Assembly (NCBI GenBank): GCA_029907715.1
Contig: JARYLI010000001.1
Location: 1-64,000 of the forward strand
Direction: 5' to 3'
Length of the DNA: 64,000 nucleotides
DNA from: Methanothrix sp.
GTDB taxonomy: Archaea; Halobacteriota; Methanosarcinia; Methanotrichales; Methanotrichaceae
The notes under the pieces are model-generated. The model did no database searches and had not been told where the DNA came from. It worked only from the letters and a program-made list of their open reading frames with translations. A program made the position numbers and the translations under genes. Positions 53,198-61,996 of the stretch are shown piece after piece (the first letter of the stretch is position 1; each line of letters opens with the position of its first letter).

Positions 53198-53494
53198 TTA
53201 CGGTCTCCTCTCCAGCGCCTTCAGCTTCGTGTCTATTGATATCTCCTTGTCCAGCCTGTAGTCTATTGTCACAGTGGTTATCACCCTCTGCACCTCCATG
53301 TCTGTCAGTATCTTGTTCGCCCTCTCAACGATCATGCAGACCTGCTCGATCGACTCCGCCTCTATTGCTGTGGACATCGCACCAGGCACGAATTTTATGC
53401 CCGAGCTTTTCAGCATCTCATGCACCGCACGGATGTACCTGCCGGCGCTTGTGCCCGCGCCCATGGGTACCACGCTGAACTCAGCAACTATCAT
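53198..53494 (-). CDS. thiamine-binding protein, MTH1187/YkoF-like (UPF0045)
   Basis: 98 residues from ATG 53494: MIVAEFSVVPMGAGTSAGRYIRAVHEML, GIKFVPGAMSTAIEAESIEQVCMIVERAN..L and VITTVTIDYRLDKE are the signature of the MTH1187 family (COG0011), ferredoxin-like subunits that assemble into tetramers and have been found to bind thiamine or a related small molecule. A role in thiamine sensing or trafficking fits the presence of thiC at 59586. The start at ATG 53494 matches the family N-terminus; the open frame extends further upstream into the tRNA gene and is not coding there. Confidence 0.85.
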   Translation of the reverse strand: MIVAEFSVVPMGAGTSAGRYIRAVHEMLKSSGIKFVPGAMSTAIEAESIEQVCMIVERANKILTDMEVQRVITTVTIDYRLDKEISIDTKLKALERRP

Positions 53495-53558
53495 GATAAT
53501 AAATGAGATGCGATCGTATAGAAATATTTTTAGGATCTGGCTGGTGGGATTGTGACGA

Positions 53559-53631
53559 TGGGCCCGACGCGATTCGAACGCGTGATCCCCGCCGTGTAAG
53601 GGCGATGTCATGACCCCTAGACCACGGGCCC
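53559..53631 (-). tRNA. tRNA-Val (anticodon TAC)
   Basis: A 73-nt cloverleaf on the minus strand. The acceptor GGGCCCG pairs with CGGGCCC, discriminator A at 53559, CCA not encoded. D-arm with GGTCTAGGGGTCA, anticodon loop CTTACAC closed by CGCC/GGCG giving TAC, and T-arm around GTTCGAATC. It reads GUA and, by wobble, other valine codons. It lies 34 nt past the symporter stop and upstream of the thiamine-binding gene. No intron. Confidence 0.93.
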
Positions 53632-53665
53632 TACCGCCACCTCTTATACATTTTGGTATTAGACG

Positions 53666-55198
53666 TTATCGCTTGCTCTTCGGACGGATGTACAGGCCGG
53701 TCATCGTTGTATCCAGCACATCCACCGGGGGCGATCTGGTCAGAAGGCTCACAACCACCATGGATGCTATCGATAGAATGAATCCATAGAAGCTGAAGTG
53801 CACTGGAAGAGGTGATACGAACCAGTGGTACCATCCAGCCACAAGTGCTCCTATGAGACCAAGAGACATCGATGCTATCGCGCCCTCCCTCGTCGCCCTC
53901 CTCCAGTAGAGACCGGCAAGTATCGGCACCACAAATGTGGCGAGCATTATGCCTATACCCATCCATATCAGGAAGGCCAGAAGCTCCGGCGGCTTCCTCC
54001 AGGCCAGGATCAGCGTCAGTATCACGGAGAGTACTATAGCTATTCTGCTCACCAGGGTTATGCTTCTATCCGAGGCTTTTTTATTGAAGAACATCTTATA
54101 GATGTCCCATCCGACATAGCTGCCTATTGTGAGCATGAGCCTGTCGGTGGTGGACATCACTGCGGAGAGCACGATCACAGCGACCAGCGGGCCAGCGATG
54201 GTGGGGAAGATGTGCATCGCTGCGACAACAAATGCATAATCCTGCGCGTTGGATACGTTTGTCGGGAGCGCTATCATCCCCTCCTCCACCATCGCCCTCG
54301 ATGCGAAACCTGAGATCTTGACGAGGTACATCACGATCAGGTACAGAACGAAGGCGGCAAGCGGCGACCACTTGAAGAATTTCTGGCTCCTGGCCGAGAG
54401 GACGTTGTTTATGACATGTGGAGCGCTCGCAAGCCCGAATGTGAGCAGGAAGAAGAATGATACCAGGTACATCGGCGTCATGAAGGCGTACTTCGCATAT
54501 GGTGGATGCATCTGCGGGTACCAGATCCTCACGTAGTTCGGGTCAATTCCTGCAAGGACGCTGTTCACATGTGTGAGGCCGCCTGCTGACTGGATGATGA
54601 ATGGCGAGACCGCGAGAACTCCTATTATTATAAGCAACCCCTGTACAAGCGAGACCCAGGCGATTGCGTAGAGGCCGCCCATGATCGTGTATATCATCAC
54701 TATTATTGCTCCGATCAGCAGCGCATCTGTGTATGAGATCTTGAGCATCCAGCTCAGCACCATGCTTATGGCGACGTACTGCCCCACCAGATATATCAGC
54801 GATACAAGTATACCGGCCACCGCAGAAAGCCCGCGCAGCCCGCGCTGGCTGTAGAACCTCTGCGCAAGGTAGTCCTGTATGGTGATGTATCCCATCCGTT
54901 CGGAGATCGCATGGAGCTTCGTTCCGTACACCAGGATGACGAAGGCAGCGCTCAGCGGCACGAAGATCTGCTCCCAGATCGTCGGCCATCCTCCGATGTA
55001 CCCCAGGCCGCTTGTCCCGAGGATCGTCATACCGCTGCATATGCTCGCCACTATCATCAGCGTGAGCAGCCAGAAGCCCAGGTTCCTTCCTGCGACAATG
55101 AAGTCCTCAGAGGATCTTATCTTCCTCGAAGCCCATGCTCCTATGGCGAGAAGCCCCACCAGATACAGCCCAAGAATGAGTGCCATATTGAAGTCCAT
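53666..55198 (-). CDS. sodium/solute symporter (SSS family)
   Basis: About 510 residues with 13 or so membrane helices of the SSS family (PutP/PanF/ActP relatives): AGRNLGFWLLTLMIVASICSGMTILG near the start, GYITIQDYLAQRF, TIMGGLYAIAWVSLVQGLLI (sodium site region), FGLASAPHVINNVLSA, and AVIVLSAVMSTTDRLMLTIGSY. The substrate is unclear; acetate, a carboxylate or proline are possible, and acetate would suit an acetoclastic methanogen. ATG 55198 shares one base with the stop of the tiny upstream gene (TGATG) and GAGGTG is its ribosome site. GTG 55207 is an alternative start. Confidence 0.9.
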   Translation of the reverse strand: MDFNMALILGLYLVGLLAIGAWASRKIRSSEDFIVAGRNLGFWLLTLMIVASICSGMTILGTSGLGYIGGWPTIWEQIFVPLSAAFVILVYGTKLHAISERMGYITIQDYLAQRFYSQRGLRGLSAVAGILVSLIYLVGQYVAISMVLSWMLKISYTDALLIGAIIVMIYTIMGGLYAIAWVSLVQGLLIIIGVLAVSPFIIQSAGGLTHVNSVLAGIDPNYVRIWYPQMHPPYAKYAFMTPMYLVSFFFLLTFGLASAPHVINNVLSARSQKFFKWSPLAAFVLYLIVMYLVKISGFASRAMVEEGMIALPTNVSNAQDYAFVVAAMHIFPTIAGPLVAVIVLSAVMSTTDRLMLTIGSYVGWDIYKMFFNKKASDRSITLVSRIAIVLSVILTLILAWRKPPELLAFLIWMGIGIMLATFVVPILAGLYWRRATREGAIASMSLGLIGALVAGWYHWFVSPLPVHFSFYGFILSIASMVVVSLLTRSPPVDVLDTTMTGLYIRPKSKR

Positions 55199-55293
55199 CA
55201 GCTCCACCTCAAAGCCCAGCCCAGAAGAACCAGAGCTATGATGCCGGGCACCATTGTTACTGCGATGAGAGTCTCAGTTGGCAGACCGAACAA
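55198..55293 (-). CDS. 31-residue single-helix membrane partner of the symporter
   Basis: Too short for routine calling: TTG 55293 opens LFGLPTETLIAVTMVPG, then a hydrophobic helix (IIALVLLGWAL) and RWS before TGA. Support: a very strong ribosome site GGAGGAG 5 nt upstream, a TATA box at 55339-55347 placing the transcript start near 55318, and a TGATG overlap with the symporter start. SSS carriers often have small membrane partners (YhdT with PanF, YjcH with ActP), so an accessory or stability subunit is likely. An in-frame ATG at 55332 would lie upstream of the predicted transcript start. Confidence 0.7.
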   Translation of the reverse strand: MFGLPTETLIAVTMVPGIIALVLLGWALRWS

Positions 55294-55338
55294 AGAGATC
55301 TCCTCCCTCTGATGCATGATAGCGTGTTTCATTGTGGC

Positions 55339-55347
55339 ATATAAATG
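55339..55347 (-). promoter_or_regulatory. TATA box of the symporter operon
   Basis: On the minus strand ATTTATATG is centred about 50 nt before TTG 55293 and predicts a start near 55318, leaving a leader of about 25 nt with the GGAGGAG site. Confidence 0.55.
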
Positions 55348-55500
55348 TGGCGTGTGAAGCACCCGATGTTTGAATAAGTGATGTGATTTGCAGGAAAATA
55401 CATTAAGAATGATCAGTTTGTTAAAAGATCTATTATTATTAGTATTGATGTATTATTTTGATCATCATTGTCATATTTCGTATCAATTGCCCTGAAATAA

Positions 55501-55560
55501 CTGTCTGTCCCAGACAGGTCGCAGAACCTCCATAGGGAGGTCGCTGGCTGTTTTGAACAG
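55501..55560. other. three consecutive perfect hairpins, possible small RNA or terminator
   Basis: CTGTCT-N5-AGACAG (55501-55517), ACCTCC-ATAG-GGAGGT (55526-55541) and CTGTT-N3-AACAG (55548-55560) follow each other in the spacer between the symporter promoter and the AIP synthase stop. The rest of 55350-55500 is AT-rich without a gene. Three evenly spaced stems suggest a structured transcript or transcription-end region. Confidence 0.35.
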
Positions 55561-55604
55561 TTTCTGGAAACCGCAATTCGAAACTGCATTACAAACAGAG
55601 ACGG

Positions 55605-56219
55605 TCATCTCCCCAGGCACCTCCAGATGTGTACGAACCGCTGTATCGCTGTGATGTGGCTCAGCACCATGGTGATCAGCACCATCCAGCCGAGGATGTG
55701 GAGCCCATCTATTCTCTCAGGATAGATGGCGTTTGCAAGCGTCGCGATGATGATAAAAACCAGCCTGTCTGCCCGGCCAAGCATGCCTCCGTAGCATCTC
55801 CTGAGGCTCACGGCCTGCGCCTGTGTGCCGATGTAGCTGGTCATGAGAACACCTACGACCGCGAGAAGGCCTATCTCCCACCGGACATATCCGGCGAAGA
55901 TCACTCCTGATAGCAGAAGCACATCTGAGTATCTGTCAATTACATGGTCTAGAAGATCCCCTCTCCGGTCAGCATATCCCATCCTGCGGGCCAGCGCGCC
56001 GTCCACAGCATCTGCAGTCCCGTTGAGCATGACCATGATCGCAGCTGCAAAGAGCATTCTGTGATCAGAGGCTGAGATGCAGTAGAAGAGAAATGCGAGA
56101 AATGAGAAGCAGAGGGAGAGAGCGGAGAGCATGTTCGGGGTCAGCCCCGCCCTTTCGACTATCTCAGCCACCGGCTCGGTGAGCGATCTCGAAGCATCTC
56201 TGAGATCATCCAAGGTCAA
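55605..56219 (-). CDS. CDP-alcohol phosphatidyltransferase, likely archaetidylinositol-phosphate synthase
   Basis: 204-residue membrane enzyme. The CAPT motif is complete: DAVDGALARRMGYADRRGDLLDHVID (DxxDGxxARxxxxxxxxGxxxDxxxD), binding metal and CDP-archaeol. About five to six helices. Archaeal members of this size near hisC/argD-type operons usually make archaetidylinositol phosphate; a serine or glycerol head-group is the alternative. It is last of five overlapping minus-strand genes and overlaps the AK6 kinase gene by 14 nt. Confidence 0.82.
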   Translation of the reverse strand: MTLDDLRDASRSLTEPVAEIVERAGLTPNMLSALSLCFSFLAFLFYCISASDHRMLFAAAIMVMLNGTADAVDGALARRMGYADRRGDLLDHVIDRYSDVLLLSGVIFAGYVRWEIGLLAVVGVLMTSYIGTQAQAVSLRRCYGGMLGRADRLVFIIIATLANAIYPERIDGLHILGWMVLITMVLSHITAIQRFVHIWRCLGR

Positions 56220-56727
56220 TCTCCGGATCCCCCAGCCAGTCGATGCCTCCAGGGGGCATCTCGATCTCTCTTTTTACTATGGCAGTTACGATAGACGCTA
56301 CCTCCTCCGGGCTCAGACCTGTGGTGTCGACCTCGTGCACCCTGGAGCAGAGCTCAAGCGCTTCTACCAGTATCAGATCGATCGCCTCTGCCTCGACGTT
56401 CTCCCTGATCTTGCTCTCCCTGTATCCGCGGGCCTCCAGACGCCTGCGGAGCAGGTTCGGATGAAGCCTGAGAACTATCGCCTCGTCTGCGAAGTGATGC
56501 GCGAAATGCCCCTCGATTATCAGAATCTCATTCTCACACGACCGCTCGATCTCTCTGATCCTCTCCTCAAGAGCATCCATGTCTGCCTCCAGGCACTCCC
56601 TCTCAGGGTCGAAGCCTGCGCTCATCCCATCCCTTATCAGATCATTGAGAGCCACGACCCTGAAAGGTAGGAGCCTCGAGACCGTGGTCTTTCCCGTCCC
56701 GGGGGTGCCTGTCAGCGCTATCCGCAT
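56206..56727 (-). CDS. AK6/Fap7-type adenylate kinase
   Basis: 173-residue NMP kinase-like protein: P-loop MRIALTGTPGTGKTTVSRLL, IIEGHFAHHFADEAIVLRLHPNLLRRRLEARGYRESKIRENVEAEAIDLI, VHEVDTT. This is the archaeal Fap7/AK6 family, which phosphorylates AMP and in eukaryotes and archaea aids final maturation of the small ribosomal subunit with uS11. It overlaps hisC by 10 nt and the AIP synthase gene by 14 nt. Nob1 (35386) is another 16S maturation factor in the window. Confidence 0.88.
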   Translation of the reverse strand: MRIALTGTPGTGKTTVSRLLPFRVVALNDLIRDGMSAGFDPERECLEADMDALEERIREIERSCENEILIIEGHFAHHFADEAIVLRLHPNLLRRRLEARGYRESKIRENVEAEAIDLILVEALELCSRVHEVDTTGLSPEEVASIVTAIVKREIEMPPGGIDWLGDPEIDLG

Positions 56728-57782
56728 ATCTCCCTGTAAGCCTCCAGAAACCGCGCGTTCTGCTCCGGAGTTCCAACGGTCACGCGGATGTGGTGATCGC
56801 CAGCATCCCTGAACGATCTGCAGTCCCTGACTATTATGCCCTTCCGGAGCATCCTCTCTGTGATGACGTCAGACCTCTCAGAGGTCTCTATGTAGAGAAA
56901 GTTCCCCCACGAAGGGCTCGCCTCCACGATCTCTGAGAGCAGCAGCTTCCTCTCTCTCTTTATGAGCTCGACAGATCTGCGCATGTGCTCCAGGTCGCCC
57001 AGCGCTGCAATGCCAGCCGCAACCGCAGGGGTCGTGACTCCAAAGAACGGCGGAGCAGCTTTTCTGTAAGCCTCAGCGATCCATTCGGGAGCAAGCGCAT
57101 AGCCGAGGCGAACTCCAGCGAGGCCGAACGCCTTCGACATGGTCCTGCCGACAACGAGGTTCTCGTACTCGTTCACCAGATCCACCATGCTCCTCTCCGC
57201 GAACTCCACGTATGCCTCGTCCAGGAAGACCACACCTTCAGTTGACTCGATCACCGATCGCAGCACATCCTCGTCCATGACCTCTCCGGTTGGATTGTTC
57301 GGAGAGCATATGAATACCATCCCGATTCTGTCGTCTCCCAGATGCTCGATCAGCTCTGAAGGATCGGATCGTCTGACAAACACCGGCTCTCCGCCGCACA
57401 GGATCGTGACGATCTCGTAGAAGCTGAATGTCGGGGTGGGGATCACTGCGCGAACTCCGTGATCCAGGAAGAGGCGGGAGAGGGTGTCGATCACCCCATC
57501 CATTCCAGAACCAATAAGCACCTGGCTTTCTGGAAATCCGGTGTACGATGAGATCGATTCTATGAGCCCATCGACCTCTGGATACAGATTCAGAGGCGCC
57601 TCAGCGATCGCTTTTCTCACATCAGGGCTCGGTCCATAAGGATTCTCGTTGCTCCCCAGCTTCACGATCCTCTCAGGCGGTATCCCGTAGATCCTGGAGA
57701 TCTCCTCGATTCCCCTGCCTGCGACATACGGCCTGAGGCTGGAGAGCACAGGTCTGAGTCTAGAGCGTCTCTCCAATGACAT
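56718..57782 (-). CDS. hisC: histidinol-phosphate aminotransferase
   Basis: 354-residue PLP aminotransferase: VKLGSNENPYGPSP, PLNLYPEVDG, GSGMDGVIDTLSRLF, FICSPNNPTGE, VVFLDEAYVEFA and the PLP lysine in RTMSKAFGLAGVRLGYAL; the C-terminal RDCRSFRDAGDHHIRVTVGTPEQN is diagnostic for HisC. It converts imidazole-acetol phosphate to histidinol phosphate. It overlaps argD by about 23 nt at its start and the kinase by 10 nt at its end, so a slightly later start is possible, but MSLERRSRLRPVLSSLRPYV aligns with the family. Confidence 0.92.
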   Translation of the reverse strand: MSLERRSRLRPVLSSLRPYVAGRGIEEISRIYGIPPERIVKLGSNENPYGPSPDVRKAIAEAPLNLYPEVDGLIESISSYTGFPESQVLIGSGMDGVIDTLSRLFLDHGVRAVIPTPTFSFYEIVTILCGGEPVFVRRSDPSELIEHLGDDRIGMVFICSPNNPTGEVMDEDVLRSVIESTEGVVFLDEAYVEFAERSMVDLVNEYENLVVGRTMSKAFGLAGVRLGYALAPEWIAEAYRKAAPPFFGVTTPAVAAGIAALGDLEHMRRSVELIKRERKLLLSEIVEASPSWGNFLYIETSERSDVITERMLRKGIIVRDCRSFRDAGDHHIRVTVGTPEQNARFLEAYREICG

Positions 57783-58902
57783 TCACCACGCGATCTATCT
57801 CATCTTTTGTCACAACAAGAGGTGGCACCAGACGTAGCGTGTGCTCGCCTGTGCTGTTCAGCAGCACCCCTCTCTCGCGGGCAGCATCCACAACAGATCT
57901 TGCGTCTTTCGCTATGTCCACACCGACCATCAGCCCAACTCCGCGGACACTGACGGGCAGCCTGCTCAGCTCTCTCCTGAGATAAGAGCCCATCTCCTCG
58001 GATCTCCTTACAAGATTCTCATCCCTTATTGCAGATATCGACGCCAGTGCTGCTGCGCATACCAGGGGCCCGCCACCGAAGGTGGATGCGTGATCACCAC
58101 GCTGGAAGCAGCCGGAGACGTTCTCAGTGGAGAGCATCGCGCCCATGGGAAGCCCGCCTGCGATCGCCTTCGCCAGGGTCATGATATCGGGCATCACGCC
58201 GCTGTGCTCCTTCGCAAACCATCTTCCTGTTCTTCCGAATCCGGTCTGTACCTCATCGAAGATCAGGAGAGCTCCTCTGTCATCGCATATCTCCCTGGCA
58301 GCCCGGAGGTACTCATTCGATGCTGGATAGACCCCAGCCTCGCCCTGGACCGGCTCGAGTATGACCGCGGCAGTCTCTTTTGTGACAGCTGATTTCAGGG
58401 CCTCAGTGTCGTTGTATGGCACAAATGTGGCCTCGCTGAGTGGCCTGAAGGGCTCCCTGTAGTTCTGCTTGTATGTCAGTCCGAGAGCACCCAGAGTCCT
58501 GCCGTGGAAGCTGCCTGTGGCTGCAACGACCTCATGCCTTCCTGTGGCTTTGCGCGTGAGTTTCAGTGCAGCCTCCACGCTCTCTGTGCCTGAGTTGCAG
58601 AAGAAGACCTTATCCATGCCGCTCAGGGATCTCAGCTCCTCTGCAAGCCTGACCTGGTTCTCTGTGTAGTACAGATTCGATGTGTGTATGAGGATCTCGC
58701 ACTGCCTCTTTATTGCCTCCACCACCCTCGGATGGCAGTGGCCAACGTTGTTAACAGCTATGCCTGCAACGAAGTCTATGTACTCCCTGCCATCCTGGTC
58801 CCACACCCTCGCGCCAGAGCCGCGAGCTATCAGTACGGGCTGTCTTGTGTATGTCTGAAATATCGACCGCGATTCTCTTTTAATGATCTCATCAATGCTC
58901 AT
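57760..58902 (-). CDS. argD: acetylornithine aminotransferase
   Basis: 380-residue class III PLP aminotransferase: FVAGIAVNNVGHCHPRVVEA, FFCNSGTESVEAALKLTRKATGR, FHGRTLGALGLTYK, EPVQGEAGVYPA, LIFDEVQTGFGRTG.WFAKEH and the lysine in LAKAIAGGLPMGAML; HASTFGGGPLVCAAA follows. It acts in arginine synthesis and can also serve lysine synthesis (succinyl-DAP). The ATG start overlaps the stop of the MBL gene (ATGA) and its 3' end overlaps hisC, so it is coupled in the five-gene chain. Confidence 0.93.
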   Translation of the reverse strand: MSIDEIIKRESRSIFQTYTRQPVLIARGSGARVWDQDGREYIDFVAGIAVNNVGHCHPRVVEAIKRQCEILIHTSNLYYTENQVRLAEELRSLSGMDKVFFCNSGTESVEAALKLTRKATGRHEVVAATGSFHGRTLGALGLTYKQNYREPFRPLSEATFVPYNDTEALKSAVTKETAAVILEPVQGEAGVYPASNEYLRAAREICDDRGALLIFDEVQTGFGRTGRWFAKEHSGVMPDIMTLAKAIAGGLPMGAMLSTENVSGCFQRGDHASTFGGGPLVCAAALASISAIRDENLVRRSEEMGSYLRRELSRLPVSVRGVGLMVGVDIAKDARSVVDAARERGVLLNSTGEHTLRLVPPLVVTKDEIDRVVNVIGETL

Positions 58903-59540
58903 AGGAACCTCCTCGCAAACCTCAGGCTCTCTCTAATCTGCGCCCTGACATTATTGCACGTTATCCCCATGTGCCCCGGGTACATGCAGGTCACATCCAG
59001 CTCCAGCAATCTCTCTATGGATCTCACGAGATCCTCTGTGGAACCTCCGAACAGATCCGTCCTTCCTATATTTCCGTCCGGAAATACAGTATCTCCTGAG
59101 AAGAGGATGCCATCACGCCGCTCATAGAGGCACACGCTCCCCGGGGAGTGTCCCGGCGTGTGTATCACCTCAAGCCTCATATCTCCGAGATCGAGAACCA
59201 TACCATCTTCCATGGGCATATCCACCTCAAACTCCGGCGCGGTATCTCCGAAAAGGTATGCCACTGTCGCCAGATCATCACCCACCAGGCCTATCTCCTC
59301 TTTCGACAGAAGTATCTTTGCGCCAGTTCTCTCCTTTATTGCAGGCGCCGCAGCAGAGTGATCGTGATGGCAGTGTGTGAGAATGATCATCTCGAGCTCC
59401 TCAGGATCCATGAACCTTCTGATATTTCTGATTGTGGGCTCCGAGAACATCCCCGCATCGATCAGGACCGGCCGCTCGGCCATGACCAGGTAAGCATTGC
59501 CGTCGTAGGCCGCACCGCTAACCTTATGCACCTCGACCAT
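58899..59540 (-). CDS. MBL-fold metallohydrolase (glyoxalase II-like)
   Basis: 213-residue metallo-beta-lactamase fold: ILTHCHHDHSAAAPAI (HxHxDH), HTPGHSPGSVCL, LFSGDTVFPD and the final PGHM.. His. These bind two metals. The sequence is closest in style to glyoxalase-II-like thioester hydrolases or small rhodanese-linked MBL proteins; the substrate is unknown. It leads the overlapping chain with argD, hisC, AK6 and AIP synthase and is divergent from thiC with a 45-bp spacer, so both promoters share that gap. Confidence 0.83.
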   Translation of the reverse strand: MVEVHKVSGAAYDGNAYLVMAERPVLIDAGMFSEPTIRNIRRFMDPEELEMIILTHCHHDHSAAAPAIKERTGAKILLSKEEIGLVGDDLATVAYLFGDTAPEFEVDMPMEDGMVLDLGDMRLEVIHTPGHSPGSVCLYERRDGILFSGDTVFPDGNIGRTDLFGGSTEDLVRSIERLLELDVTCMYPGHMGITCNNVRAQIRESLRFARRFL

Positions 59541-59585
59541 CTAAACACCTTCTGGCCAGATAACCTCTGAATATATAATGGTAAC

Positions 59586-60866
59586 ATGACTCTCATGGAA
59601 GACGCAAAAAAGGGAAAAATACCCGATGCGCTCAGGAGGGCCGCCGAGACTGAGGGGGTGGATCCTGAGGCGCTCAGGAGGCTCCTGGCAGCAGGGCGGG
59701 TGGTGGTTCCCATGAACGCCCGTCGCGCCAGAGAGATGGCAGTGGGCATAGGGGAGCTTCTGTGCACAAAGGTCAACGTCAACGTCGGCACATCCCCGTC
59801 GCTCTCAAACCTCAGAGAGGAGGTTGAGAAGGCGCTGGCTGCTGTGAATGCCGGAGCTGATACGATCATGGATCTCTCAACTGGTGGGGATCTCGATGAG
59901 ATCCGGAGAGCGATCCTCAGGGAGGTGGATGTTCCGGTTGGAACCGTCCCGATATACCAGGCGGCTGTTGAGGAGAAACTCACGTCACAGGGCATGTTCG
60001 ACGCTCTGGAGCAACATGCAAGAGATGGTGTGGATTTTGTAACGGTCCATGTGGGAGTTAACAAAGAGTCTATAAGGCGCCTGAGAAGGGATCCTAGGCT
60101 CATGGGCGTGGTCTCACGTGGTGGCTCTCTGACAATTAAGTACATCACCGAGACGGGAGAGGAGAACCCGTACTACGAGGAGTTCGATTACCTGCTTGAG
60201 ATCGCGAAGGAGTACGACCTGACCCTGAGCCTGGGCGATGGTCTCAGGCCAGGTTGCATAGAGGATGCGAGCGACCGGGCGAAGTACATGGAGTTCATAA
60301 TGCTGGGGGAGATGGTCACACAGGCAAGAGAGGCGGGCGTTCAGACCATTGTGGAGGGGCCGGGCCATGTGCCCGCGGATGAGATTGAGACCAGTGTGCG
60401 CGCGATGAAACACCTGACCGACGGCGCCCCTCTCTATCTGCTGGGTCCCATTGTCACGGACGTGGCTCCCGGATACGACCACATCACTGCTGCTATGGGC
60501 GGGCTGATCGCCGGTATGGCAGGTGCTGACTTCCTCTGTGCAACCACGCCAAGCGAGCACCTCGATCTCCCCAGTTTAGAGGATATTGTCGAGGGGACTG
60601 TGGTGACGAAGATCGCAGCACATGCAGCCGATCTCACAAAGCCCGGCGTCAGGGAGCGCGCCAGGGCATGGGACAGGAGGATGGCAGATGCCAGGGCGAG
60701 GCTCGACTGGGAGGCGCAGTTCAGAGAGGCGATAGATCCCACAAGAGCGAGAAGGATCCGCCACAGAAGGGGAATCGATGTGGAGACCTGCACGATGTGC
60801 AGCGACCTCTGTGCGATAAGGATTGCGAGAGAGGCCATGAAGCATGAGCGCCCGGACGAATCTTGA
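59586..60866 (+). CDS. thiC: phosphomethylpyrimidine synthase ThiC
   Basis: 426-residue radical SAM-like enzyme making hydroxymethylpyrimidine phosphate from aminoimidazole ribotide for thiamine. Seen: [74 protein letters not shown], and the C-terminal cluster CTMCSDLC. The cluster spacing is CxxCxxxC, one residue shorter than the CxxCxxxxC of E. coli ThiC; archaeal paralogues often show the short form. The start [13 protein letters not shown] fits the archaeal family. ATATATAA lies only 8-15 nt upstream. nurA starts inside its 3' end (23-nt overlap). Confidence 0.92.
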   Translation: MTLMEDAKKGKIPDALRRAAETEGVDPEALRRLLAAGRVVVPMNARRAREMAVGIGELLCTKVNVNVGTSPSLSNLREEVEKALAAVNAGADTIMDLSTGGDLDEIRRAILREVDVPVGTVPIYQAAVEEKLTSQGMFDALEQHARDGVDFVTVHVGVNKESIRRLRRDPRLMGVVSRGGSLTIKYITETGEENPYYEEFDYLLEIAKEYDLTLSLGDGLRPGCIEDASDRAKYMEFIMLGEMVTQAREAGVQTIVEGPGHVPADEIETSVRAMKHLTDGAPLYLLGPIVTDVAPGYDHITAAMGGLIAGMAGADFLCATTPSEHLDLPSLEDIVEGTVVTKIAAHAADLTKPGVRERARAWDRRMADARARLDWEAQFREAIDPTRARRIRHRRGIDVETCTMCSDLCAIRIAREAMKHERPDES

Positions 60867-61866
60867 GAGGGCGGCGGAATCTCTTATGAGATATCTCAGT
60901 GTGGTACCTGAGGATCTCATGCGCCATACCGGGATTGGGGAGAAAGACTTCGTGCCAGTGGAGCCGCAGCCGTTTGAGGGAAGGATCTTCGCAGTCGACG
61001 GCTCCAACATCGAGGTCTATGATCTCTCAGTGGTCAAGGCGAACCGCATCCGTGCAGGGTATGTGGTTTACAGGGGCAGGAGGCGGGAGAGGACTGTGGT
61101 GACCTATGATGATCTCTTCGTTGCTGACAGGCGGGCCTACGTGGATTGGTTCAGGGAGCCGCTGGAGAGGCTCAACATTGATATCGATCTGAGCGGCCTC
61201 CGCGGGAGCGAGCTCGAGAGGCTCTCAACATACTTCAGAGAGCTGCAGGAGTACGTGGCCCTCGATGCAGCGCTTTCCGAAGCTGAGGAGGGTGATCTGC
61301 TTCTTTACGACGGCGGCTTTGTGATATGGAAGGATCGCCCCTTCGGGAGGATCGTGGCTGAGATCATAAAGAGAGCATCTGAGCGCGGCGTGGATCTGCT
61401 GGGCGTGAGCAAGTCCAGCAGCATGTCATGGGGAGAGATCTCGATGCCCCTGGTGTATCATCTCTCAAGGCTCGGGAAGAGCCTGCTGCCCGGAAGGGCG
61501 TGGTACGTCGATCTCAGCGGAAAGAATGTCCATCCGGATCCTCAGGAGGAGCGCTGGCAGGGCAGCATCTACATGGTGCTGTTCCATCCGACGGGAGATC
61601 GGGCATTCAGGGTGGACATCCCTTCTTACATGCAGGGGCATGCTGCCTCTGCTTTGTCAAAAGCAGCCGCGTTCTCCGGATCCTCTGAGTCTCCCGGGTA
61701 TCCGCATGCCCTCTTCAGGGCCCACCACGACCTGAAGCTCTCCTCTCACGATGGTGAGATGAGCAGATTCAGAGTGATGGACGCGATGGCAGCGCGTTGC
61801 CATGTGAGCATGAGGGAGCTCAGAAGCGCGATGGATTACCACGAGATCCTGGAGATCGCCGGATAG
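60844..61866 (+). CDS. nurA: NurA-domain nuclease
   Basis: 340-residue NurA-domain protein. Active-site Asp/Glu motifs: [15 protein letters not shown] near the N-terminus, [10 protein letters not shown] (about 155-165), and the C-terminal ...[13 protein letters not shown] and [16 protein letters not shown]-like region (here [12 protein letters not shown]). NurA resects DNA ends for homologous recombination with HerA and Mre11-Rad50, but none of these is adjacent here. It overlaps thiC by 23 nt, an odd partner. Identification rests on DGSN/DGG and overall layout; function in break repair is inferred from the family. Confidence 0.8.
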   Translation: MSARTNLERAAESLMRYLSVVPEDLMRHTGIGEKDFVPVEPQPFEGRIFAVDGSNIEVYDLSVVKANRIRAGYVVYRGRRRERTVVTYDDLFVADRRAYVDWFREPLERLNIDIDLSGLRGSELERLSTYFRELQEYVALDAALSEAEEGDLLLYDGGFVIWKDRPFGRIVAEIIKRASERGVDLLGVSKSSSMSWGEISMPLVYHLSRLGKSLLPGRAWYVDLSGKNVHPDPQEERWQGSIYMVLFHPTGDRAFRVDIPSYMQGHAASALSKAAAFSGSSESPGYPHALFRAHHDLKLSSHDGEMSRFRVMDAMAARCHVSMRELRSAMDYHEILEIAG

Positions 61867-61996
61867 GCACATGAGATTACAGGAGCTTCCGGGCACTTTT
61901 TCCGCGAAAATCCTGACGCCATCACTGAGATCGACCGCGGCGCGAGGGGTGCGCCGGTGCTATATCCCGAAGAGCATCGTGGAGATCCAGGCAGTC

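Noticed and set aside
59541-59585. TPP riboswitch before thiC
   Set aside because: The spacer is only 45 bp and shows no thi-box-like sequence.
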